From Strigops habroptila (taxonomy: Eukaryota > Chordata > Aves > Psittaciformes > Psittacidae), in NCBI RefSeq assembly GCF_004027225.2, contig NC_044288.2, forward strand, positions 15,944,744 to 16,008,743: DNA of 64,000 nucleotides, in the 5' to 3' direction. How positions within the stretch are numbered: position 1 is the stretch's first letter; the number at the start of each line of letters is the position of its first letter. This document shows positions 38,421-49,700 of this stretch, in pieces. The notes below the pieces were generated by a model, which saw only the letters and a list, made by a program, of their open reading frames with translations, did no database searches and had not been told where the DNA came from. A program made the position numbers and the translations under genes.

Positions 38421-40515
38421 GTCCTGTGTCTGGAGGGTGTTACGTTTGTGTTTCATGTTCCTTAGTGAAACGTAAATATGTGGATGTCTCTTTTCTAAAT
38501 CTTCCAAGAAAAGTGGCGTAATGCAACAATTTAACTACAATAACATAACTTCATCACTTTCTCTGACTCAGTGACCTTCCAACCCACAGGCTCTTGGTGG
38601 TTAAGGGCTCTGAAGATGTAGTTAACCAAACTGAGCTTCAGTTTTGCATTGCATCCAGCCCCGATGGTAGAAACTTTGAAAATCCCTGTCTTTCTCTGTT
38701 CCTCATCTAATTTCCTCTAATCACTGATTCTGGTGACCACACTTAGTCTCTTAGCATTTTGGTATCAAATAAAGGTATAATTTCTGCTTGGTGTTTCTGA
38801 TAACGTTCATCCCAACAGGACTGTAGTTCAGTACGGACAGATGTTGGGCAGGTGCTCACCTTTGGAGGAATGATCTTTTCAGTTTAGTGCTGGACAGAGA
38901 CTTGAGAAGTTTTCTCACAGTTCTTGCCCTGTGCATTTTCTTGCCGAATGATTTGAGGTGTATGGTACTGGTGAGAAAACAGACTATAAACTCTTCTTTG
39001 TGTAAACTTAGTCTAAGGATTGTGGACAGGTATAATTTATGATGATGACCCTACTTATCAACATTGCTTGACACTATGCACTCTGAACTTCAGTTGAATT
39101 TCTTGGTGCTTCTAGGACCCCTTTTTCATGGGTCTGTTTTTTCACAGGGTAATATCAGGTCCCTTTCTGAGTTGGGAATATTGGGGGGGTGCAGGGTTGT
39201 GAGAAAAAATTCATTTTTCTGTGACACCAGTTTTGCTCTTCAATTTGTTTTCAAGGCTCTTAGAGGGAATAGTGTGGAGGTGTGGCTTGTAGTGTCCTCA
39301 GCAAGCAGGTTTTATCTAGCCCTCTAGTCTGAGCTTGGTGGGTACACCTGAGTTATAACTTATTCATTCCTAATAGGCCGTACTGTATGAATGAGAAGTG
39401 TTTTGTCTGAGAGCAGGTAACTTCTGAAATACAACACTAGAGAGGGAGAAGAATCAGATTTTTGGATTTGGATTCTGAGATTTTTCAGAATTGTCAGACC
39501 TGTATTTCTTGGTGTAATGTATTCCTTGAAGGTGAATAGCCTCAAGGGTTTTTTCTACAAGTCTGCTCTCTCTTCTTCTTGAATACAAGTCTTTCGAGGA
39601 CAATCTCACCATTAGTGGTGCAGAGGCCTTTTCTACATCCATTGGCAGTCTGTAACAGCCTTTTTGTACCTTTCTATCTCCTCGATTCTCTGCTTCCAAG
39701 CTTTAACAGAAAAAACCCCCACATTCTTCTTCCTTCCACGTAAAGCTAGAAAACTTGGTTTTCTGCTGTGTTTAATGTAGGACTGAACTGTTAAATACAA
39801 TTTGTGTAAGTGGTGCTGTGTAAATTAAAGACAGTATAATTATGGTTGTTTTGTCAGCACTGCAATGAAAGTGCAGTTCTTACAGTGTAATGCATTGTGT
39901 AGGTGTGTATTTTGGCTTTGTTTTCAAACTCCTACTTTGATATTGCTACAGTGAGACGTGACCTGGGGTGTGTATTACTGCAGGTATTGCACAGTGAAAG
40001 TGATTAGAGAAAACCAGTGCTAAAAACGAACAGTTGGCTTCAGAACTATGTTTATGGGTTTATATGTTTTAGGTATTTCACATTTGGTGTTTGTTTTTAC
40101 GCATGTGAGGATAGCCGTGGCTGGTTCGGTTGTGTAATTATTGCAGAGGACATTTCTGAGCTTTGAAATGACTTTTATGATACTGCAGTACTCTGCTTGG
40201 GTGCTGGTTATGCAGTGAACAGGCTGTACCTGCACAGAACACACAGCAAATGAGCATATGCTGGAGCAAATGGTGAATGTGACATTGCTAAATACATTGA
40301 AGTGGAACTCGGAGTCCCAGTTTTAGTGCTGCTCTTTCTCCCTTAGTTTCAACATTTAATCAACGTTATTATCTGCTTATGCAAAACAAACAGCTCTTTG
40401 ATGTACAACATAATAAAAGATCAAAAATACTTTAAATAGACTGTATGATTTGTCTCCTGAAAAGAGCAGTTCTCCTATTTCCTCCTTACATGATCATTGT
40501 ATTTTCCTCCTGCAG
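37921..40515. other. UBLCP1 intron 1
   Basis: 2.6 kb. The first 500 bases are still CpG island; the remainder is ordinary T-rich intron. No repeat or additional exon was recognised. Confidence 0.75.
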
Positions 40516-40709
40516 CAGATTTTTCAGAAAATAATACTGAACATATGCTTCCAGGATGTCTCTCCCTCTCATAATAAAATGGGGTGGACAGGAGTATACG
40601 ATAACCTCTCTATCAGAAGAAGACACAGTGTTGGATCTGAAGCAGTCTCTTAAAGGCCTTACTGGAGTGTTACCAGAGCGTCAAAAACTACTTGGACTTA
40701 AAATGAAGG
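40516..40709 (+). CDS. UBLCP1: UBLCP1 exon 2 (5' UTR end, residues 1-52)
   Basis: The acceptor region cctcctgcagcag is a NAGNAG tandem, so the exon may begin at 40,516 or 40,519. The ATG is at 40,556. The donor is AAGG/GTAACT after 40,709, weaker than the gene's others. If the intron were retained, the frame would continue to a stop at 40,937-40,939, giving a truncated UBL-only product. An out-of-frame ATG at 40,545 precedes the start (see findings). Confidence 0.93.
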
Positions 40710-43700
40710 GTAACTATTCATATTTGCTATTTGTTGTGGGTATGCCTGAAATGTTCAAGGTCAAACATCCTCTAAACCTAGCGAGGAGGTGTATACTAAC
40801 AGGTCATCTACCTCCCAGAATGAACATGAACATGGAAATTTTATACATCCCTGGGTGTAGTTTATTATTGATACATCTACCTGGTCATTTTTTAATGGCT
40901 GAAATGGAAGTGCTGCAAATGTATGTTAAAAAAAGTTAAATTGCTGCTAGCCACACCAGCAGTGTATCTGTGTATGGAAGAAGATGAAAATACAGCTTGG
41001 GCTATTCTGGTGTTTCAATTAACCATGAAAAGTTTCAACATTTTTCTAAAATCTCTCTACCCAGTAAAAAAGAAACTATTATCTGTTTGCATTATAGGCA
41101 AACCTGCCGATGATGATGTTAAGCTTGGAGCTCTCAAGTTGAAACCAAATACTAAAATTATGATGATGGGCACTCGTGAAGAAAGTTTGGTAAATATTTG
41201 AATTGTTTATTCACTTAAACAGGAAAAAATGCTTATAGGTCTCTTAAGTATGATTTTAAATTTTGAATATTCCAATAATCAGTTGAGAAGTGGTATTACA
41301 GTAGATTTCTGTTGGTGTTTATTTTTCTACATAAAGGTTTTCTGCAGAACGCTGTTAGCTGTGTCCTTGTGAAACTCCTGTATTGTTCTGGATTTGAAGT
41401 ACAAACCTATTACTGTGATACTGACTTCTTAAATCTGAACAATCATTGATATACTTCAGTAATTCTTTCCACTAACAAAATGAAATAATTTTGGTTAAAT
41501 AGTACTTTTGTCCTATGCAGTAATAGGAACTTGATATGTGATGTTGTTTTCCTTCAGTGATCCTAGTTATGTTTTCTTATTATTCCTCTAGGAAGATGTC
41601 CTTGGGCCACCTCCTGATAACGATGATGTTGTCAATGACTTTGATATTGAAGAGGAAGTTGTGGAAGTAGAAAACAGGTTAGGAATTGTAGCTGTTAGAG
41701 AACAGCCCTGTCATTGAATGTTCAGTATGCATTTTAATTAACTGGAACTTTTTGCACTGTTACATTAGGGAAGAAAATCTACTAAAAATTTCCCGCAGAG
41801 TTAAAGAGTACAAAGTGGAAATTCTGAACCCTCCTAGAGAAGGAAAAAAGCTGCTGGTGCTAGATGTTGATTATACACTATTTGGTGAGATTTTATGCAA
41901 CTTGTGGGTTTTGTTTAAGAGGTCGTTTTATTTGCCAGTTCACATTTCTTGATTTTTGTTTTACAAATCTACTTCAGTAACTTTGGTATGTGTTGTACTG
42001 TATCATTTCTGCTTTGTAATATTTTGGGGTCTTCTGCTTATATTTTAAAAAACATTGGGCATTTTAAGTGTTGCATATTGTTGATTTTAGTGCAGCAACT
42101 ATTTACTTTCTGCAAGAAGACGTAAAAAAGTAGCGATTTAGTGTTCTATCCAAATAATCTCTCTCAACCGGTTTGTGTCTTGGACATCACAGTTGCAGGG
42201 CGAGATATTGTAAAGTAACAATCTCTGTCTGTACCTGATTGAGTCCATTTTTGGTGGGCGTGGGAGAATAGCTTCAAATTTTATTTCCACATTGTTACTA
42301 AATGCACAAAACCATGTTTTACTTGAAAATTCTGCCCAACTGGTTTGTTTGGAAGCCAGAATTTTCCTTATGACTTGATTTTCTGGGATGTAAGTGTGTC
42401 ATGGCAGCTTGCCTATAAGCAGTAATATGCTCGTCATATTCTTTTTCCTTAGCTTTCCTTTTTGATGAGATCTGTTTACAATCTGAGATCAAAATTCAAC
42501 CTATTACTGAGTTTAACATTTTTATTTAGAGGTCTTCTGCTAGCAGAATTTGACGTCAGTTTTCTAATTGGAACAAGCAACGTTTGCATGTCTGGAATAA
42601 GCTGGATACATGTTCACAAAATTAACTGGACTAGGTTTAAAGGAATCTGTTTCATATCTGGGCTGTTACAAATGTTCTAAGTGCAGAGATGAACTATTTG
42701 GCTCTTCAAAGATACTCAGACCTACAGATCTCTGATTTAATTATTAGCTAAGCTTTCAAATACCTGTAAGGATCAAAGACCTGCAAGATAAATATCCCCT
42801 CTGTTTCTTCTTTCCACCTTTAAAATGAGAATGGTAGTTTGCTATGAATTCATTCCTAGTTTTAAAGTGCCCCAGTGCTTCCCTCATGAAACCTTTAGGT
42901 CTCTGGATAGATAGGAAATTCAGACTGAACTTTCATTACTTAACCTAAACTTTAATAATGAATTGCTTGTCTATTACATTCTATTTAGATCATAGATCAT
43001 GTGCTGAAACTGGGGTAGAACTGATGAGGCCATACCTTCATGAATTCCTGACATCTGCATATGAGGATTATGATATTGTAATTTGGTGTAAGTTTTATAC
43101 TCAAGACTTTATTGTAAATTGTCAGAGACAAGACTCCAGGTGGGAGGTTTTTATATTGCTTTTTAGAGTGAATCACAAGATCTAAAACAATATATGAATG
43201 TTGAGTAATAAAATTCAGCAGGTACGTTCACACAGCTATTAGAGCAATTATAGAAAAATAGTAATTTTTATGTGAAAAAACACATTGCTCATATGAATGG
43301 ATCTAATCACAGTATAAAGCTCAACATCACTTTACTAAGTGTTACTTTGTACAAACAAGTGCTTGAAGTAGCAGAATCGCATAATCAACATTCAAACACT
43401 GTTTGATAACTATCTTTACAAAATAATCTGAATCCAGACAATAAGTAGTGAACTGCCAAATGAACCAAAGTCTCCTGTCTACAGCTTTTTCATGCTGTTT
43501 CACTTCCTGTCTGCAGCTGGAGAACAGACTTGAGCCAGTGCAGGGTTTATACCATATTAAAATTGTATTACAGAATTTAGTTTTCATGGTCTGGAACAGT
43601 GCTTACACATACTCTTAGATCAATGTTGACACTTTGTCCTTTCCAGGCCTTATATATCCTTATCATTGCTTCCAGAAGAAAATCCTGCACAGGAATATGG

Positions 43701-46700
43701 TTCCTCAAACCAGGTGTACCCCGCTTCTTACAGTCCTGCAGACTGTAGTTAGTAACAGTTGATCTAGAAAATGGTTTAAATGTATGCAGTGCTTCATCTA
43801 GTTGTTCATTTGAAACATAAGCTTTTCCAAATAAACATAAACTTCCATGAAGGAATTCTGACTTCAAGGCAATGAACCCTAAAAGCTGTAACAAGGATGA
43901 ATCTTTCTGAAATTAAATTGTGTGTAAAAATTTCATAGAAACAGCTTCTTGGCTTGTTTCTTTTTTGCCTCTCAGTGACTTGTTTTGATAAAGAATTCTG
44001 TTCTCTCACTCTTGTTTCAGCTGCCACTAATATGAAGTGGATTGAAGCTAAAATGAAAGTAAGTTGTTCTGGAAATGTGTAGTTTGTTTCTAGTCTGGTT
44101 AGCTGTTCAGGTAGTTGGACTCGTGCTCAGGGTTATAGAGCAGGTTAGCAACTGGTCATATGGATCAAAATCTGAGGTTTTCTAATCTTCAGTCACTTTA
44201 TCTCTGTCACAAAAAATAGATTAAATCTAATTTTAGAATTCCATACGAACTATCAGCAGTAGGTGCTAAATTTAGCAGAACTAAACAGAAGTCACTACCT
44301 GGTGGAACTGAGATTAGTCACATAGCATTCACAGTTGCTTTCATCTTTCCTCTAGAGTTCTAGTCCTTGAGTGTAATATCATTTTTTTTAAAGGTGCAGA
44401 CAGATGTGGCATGCTGGAATACGTTGTCAAGAGGAAACTCTTTTCATATTTATCTTGTACCTCTTGCAGCTGTGTGGTTCTGTTGCTTCCTCTGTCTTAC
44501 TAAACATCCGTAAGAGCTGCTCTTTCAATCCTAGTTTCTTCCGTACCTAAATCAGGCAACTAGCCAGTTTTGCACAGCTGACCCAGTGGTAAACATATTT
44601 ACAGTCAGGCTTAGCTGTAAATCTAATGAGCTTACTAAGAATTGCTGGATGTTTGGTTGTTGGGGTTTTTTTAATGCTTATAAATCAAAGTTTGTTTCCA
44701 TTTCAGGGAAAACTTTTCTAAATTTAAGCTTTTGTGTCTCTATTCTTTGTTACAGACTAACCATTTTTTTCAGAGCAAAGCACATTTTCAGTGTTCTCTT
44801 CCTCAAAATAATGAATTGCTACTTTTTTATTTTCCTAAACAAAGGAGTGATCTCAGAAATGAAAACTTTTAATCACCATGAAGTGGAGCTAGCTCAAGTA
44901 AAAGTGATGTTGAGCCTTGCAAACATTGCACTTCTTGTGGCAGTGTTGTATCTCCATTTATGTTGTGTCTGTCAGTGTAGTGCTAGAACTCAGCCTTGTG
45001 GAAAACCATTGTTAAAAATGGGGCTGTTTCCCCCGCACTGGTCGCCTCTCTAAATTTCTAGGTCACCTTTCCAGCCCTTTCATATTTCACTGAATCACAA
45101 CCTTTCAATGCCTACTCCAGCATCCTGATGAGTTGAGATTCCTACCACTAGCATCAACTGCTGTTTCTCCTTGAACTGATAGCACCAGGGATGCTTACCT
45201 CTACAAGTTTCACTTTTTGTCAGAGCAATGGTTCCAGCAATACTTGGCATTAAAGATATTGGTTTAAACTACAAAGCAGGAACAGTATTAAAAAGAAAGG
45301 CTTATCAGATAACCAAGTTTAAACTCTCACCATCTATTTATGCTTGGAATTCGAACAGTCTAGAACAGCGAGTTTTTTCAGTGTAACAGGACACTGACCC
45401 AGGTAGGCAGCTCTTTTCATTTGCAAGAGTGACTTTTTCATATACAAGCAAATCAGTTAAGTGTGGCTGGATATTTGCAAGAGAGTTGTTGCAGTGGGTA
45501 TTTTCTCCTTGTTCTGTAGCTTTGCATATTACTGCTGCTGCACACACCAGAAGTTGTCAGCACTATATGTGTTATAACATGTCAGCAGATTTTGCTATTC
45601 CTTTTCAGCTTGGGAAAGGATTTGAGATGGAAATGGTGCTCTCTCATCTAGTCAGTGTTTTTTATTTCTGAAAATGATGTTGTCCTTGGAGTCTTTATTT
45701 CAGGAGTTATCACATCTTTAAAGGGCAAATTGACAGATTTCTGATTCATTGGTTGTCTTGGACACATTTAGGAGGAAAGGGTAACAATGAACGGTTATTA
45801 TAGATTTCATCTTCAATTGGGCTGTGATTTACTGGAAGGAACTGTCCTAGTTTTGGCTGGGGTAGAGTTAATTTTCTTCCTAGTAGCTGGTGCAGTGCTG
45901 TGTTTTAGATTTAGTATGAGAATAATGTTAACACACTGATGTTTTAGTTGTTGCTATGTAGTGCTTACCCTCATCAAGGATTTTTCAGTTTCGTATGCTC
46001 TACCAGCGAGCACGGTCACAAGAAGCAGGGAGGGAGCAGAGCCAGGACACCTGAGCTGAACTAGCCAAAGGGATATTCCATACCATAGAACATCATGCCC
46101 AGTATAGAAACTGGGGGCAGTTGGCCAGGAGCCACCGATCACTGCTCAGGTTCAGGCTGGGCATCAATTAGTGGGTGGTGGGCAACTGTGTTGTGCATCA
46201 CTTGTTGGGTTTTTTGGAGGTTGGATGGTTTGTTTGTTTACTTGGGGACAGGTTTATTCCTTCCCCCCTCTCTCTCTATATATATATACACACTTTTGTT
46301 ATTATTTTTTATTATTATTAGGTTTTATTTCAGTTATTAAACTGTTCTTAACCCATGGGCGTTTACCCTTTTTCTGATCCTCCTCCCCATCCTGCCAGGG
46401 GAGGTGGGGAGTGAGCAAGTGGCTGCATGGCACTTTGTTGCTGTCTGGGCTCAAACCATAACAGGAACAAATAGCAGACAGTACTCAGGTGCTATCCTTG
46501 CTGTGGATATTGAGTGAAGTTGAGGCATGTAGAACTTGTGAAAGATTATACATGAAGGTACAGGCAAGACCTCTCTGTATTTTGCCTTTTCTGCAAAATT
46601 GCTTTGATTTATGCTGACATCAGTTGATAAGTTTTGACAGTAAACACTGCAAAAAAATTCCTATCAGCTTTTTTATCTCATGGTAGAATGCTGTAATTTA

Positions 46701-49700
46701 TGATTCTCATTAGGTAAAACGTTTAAAACCTCCCAGATGCCTATTTTTAGTGTGTCTCTGGTGATCCTCATCAACTCACACTTTGACAAACAATGTATTA
46801 TAATTGTGGTTCCAGTTGCGCAGCAGTAAACCTGTCATAATTAGAAGCTTTAATAATAAATCTTTGTGATGCAGGAGCTTGGAGTGAGCACCAATGCGAA
46901 CTACAAGATAACTTTCATGTTGGACAGTGCTGCCATGATAACAGTGCATACTCCTAGAAGAGGACTAATAGATGTAAGTGCTTATTTCTTCCTGATCTTT
47001 TTCTACATTCAACCAACACATTATCATACCCCTTTGAATTATTCAACAATAAAGTTGTGCTGGAGTTTTCATGCAAGAAAACTAAGAATCTTGGAAGCAT
47101 ACGTTTGGGTATCTTTCTACTGAAATTCTCAATGCTTTGAGTAGTACATTTGGTTGACACTGCTTTCAAATCGAATAATAGGTAACTGTTGCAAGAGAAT
47201 TTACTACCAATAGAAGGGGTTTTTTTGTGGGGGATTGGGGAGTGTATTTAGTAGGTTCTACTATTTCACATCTCTTATATTAAAGCCAAACTACCTGCTA
47301 ATTTTTCAGCGAAAGAATACAAGTGTCCATTCAAGTTTGCACTCAAATTCCTATAGACTGGTATTGCCATCTTCTGCAGATCTCATTTACCTCAGGTACT
47401 TTGTGTATCTTATTTTTTCAGGTGAAGCCTCTTGGTGTTATCTGGGGAAAATTTTCAGAGTATTACAGCAAAAAAAATACTATAATGTTTGATGATATTG
47501 GCCGAAACTTCCTAATGAATCCACAAAATGGACTCAAGGTAATTTTAACTGGAATTTTCATTTACTTCTACTTTTTCTTATACTTCAAGCAGTACTTTCT
47601 CATACTTCTTTGCTGTATCATAAAGAAAGGCTATTAACTAGCAAAGATGCGTATTTTATTATTTTTTTAGATTGCCATTTATCTGGACTAATATTTCCCT
47701 AACATTAGTATTAAACAAGCTTTGTTTCACTATGAAGTGAGCTTTGAAGAGACTGCCAAAAATCAACAAAATTATGACTTCTGCTTAAATTATACCTGTG
47801 AATTGTAATCAAGCTGGGCATTGCTGACAGGCACCATTGAAATATGCCATGGTCAATCTCAATAGTGGTTCTATTCAGAAAATAAGTATCTCATTGGGAG
47901 AGGATTATCCAGAATGCTCCCTCTAGCTCAGATTTAAAAGATGTTTGTCAAAATGTTAACAGAGCTGCAGATAAGAACATTGAATCACTAAAACAAGGCA
48001 CAGGTATAATGTATTCCAAGCTGAAAACAGTTGTCAGATAAGCTTTATTTCTGACATCTCTTTTCACAGAAGCTATGACTGTAGTCAAAGGCTTTTTGTT
48101 GAAAAAATTGCATCTGGTTCCAGTGATGCCACACAACTCAAAGCAGAGCTGAAAACCCCTCTTGTATCCTGCAAAAATATCTATGAAATCATATCACAAA
48201 GTGTGGCAGTCCCTTCCAGATCATTTTATCTTTCTGTCTGACTGGGAGGGGAAGGCTTGAAGTGCAAGACAAAAGAAATTTCTTCCTTGTGGGCATGTAA
48301 AGTAAAACCCCTACAGTCCAGTTTGCATGAATAAGACAAATTGGATGTGGTCACTAGTGGAAACGGTTTTTCTTCCTCTTACCCAAGAGAAGTTATAATT
48401 TGGAATAGTACTGAAAATATATTTTACTTAGTTGGTACATGATAGAGAACTGAAAGCATTTTTCTTTGAGCAAATAGTTATACCCAGTTTATTTATTTTG
48501 TATAGATAAGACCTTTTATGAAAGCACATTTAAATCGGGATAAAGACAAGGAGCTTCTAAAGCTCACTCAATACCTCAAAGAAATAGCAAAACTAGATGA
48601 CTTCTTGGAACTGAATCACAAACATTGGGAAAGGTAAGAACAAAGTCAAAAATCTTTCTTCCTTCTGTCCCTGACCCCACGGTGTTTTGCTTGAGATTGT
48701 CTGTACAGTGATCGGAAACATCTGAGCTGATGAACTTTGCCATCACTTACAGTTATGAAGGTCCTTTACTTTGAGTGGAATTTTAATAAGGCTATAGTGT
48801 TTGGGCTGCTTCCCTGAAATGATAAGATTTTGACAGAACGGGGCTTTTTTTTTCCATACTTCTCCAGCATTCAGGACTGAAGATTATTTTCAGTTGAAGC
48901 AATTATGCTTCCTGAAGAGAAAAGAATTCTTGAAGGAACCTGGTCCCTGGAAATCTCTCTCTTCCCACCCCTACAAAGTTAGGCTGACAGTTCAGATCTC
49001 ACATCCTTTGCAGCAAGGCAATTTTTCTGGTGGTTACTTCAGAGGTTTGGGGTGTTACATTGTGGCTCTGAGGTGCTATCCGGGTTGTGTGGTATTACAG
49101 TATTTATCAGCTCTGAAACGTAAGTTACTGTGTTATGAACAAGAGTTTTCCAAATGCCTAGGGCACCAGTTAGCATCCTAATTCTTGCTAAAGAATGATT
49201 AGCTGAAGCGTTTGGGCAAAATTCTTACTGTTTTTATGCAACAGCCTGGAGTTTCAACATGTGAAAAAATGAGTGCAATATGCAATTTGAAAAATACTCA
49301 TTCAGTGCTTGAAAGAGCAACCTTGCAAACTTGATACAATTTTCTTTCTTGTTTCTGATTAGAACAGAAAGTTAAATGTTAAATTTTGAAAGCAGTGAAA
49401 TTCACTGGATATTTCACACTGTCAGTTAAATTGGTTGGATTTTTTTGTTCTGGAGCATTTCCAAAGACTTCAGTGTCACCACATAGAACAACTGCTCCAG
49501 CTATAGCAGTAGGAGAACTATGAGATCAGAAAGCAAGCATTTTAGAGTAACTCAGGGTTCTCTAAAGAAGCTAGTAGAGGGCCATTCTTTTCAGTTATTC
49601 CAGACGATTTATTCAAGCCCTGAATTTGAGGGAGTGCCATGTCTAATGGGCCTTTTTATCTTCAACTTCTACATTTTTCCACCTGATGTAATTTTCAACT

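Larger units (their letters stand above)
44059..46874. other. UBLCP1 intron 7
   Basis: 2.8 kb. It contains the plus-strand solo LTR (45,843-46,463). A 155-codon open frame at 44,586-45,053 lacks an ATG with context, splice sites or any recognisable similarity. Confidence 0.75.

Noticed and set aside
44586-45053. 155-codon plus-strand frame in UBLCP1 intron 7
   Set aside because: Hydrophobic and Phe-rich from T-rich DNA, no splice or start context, and no family recognised.
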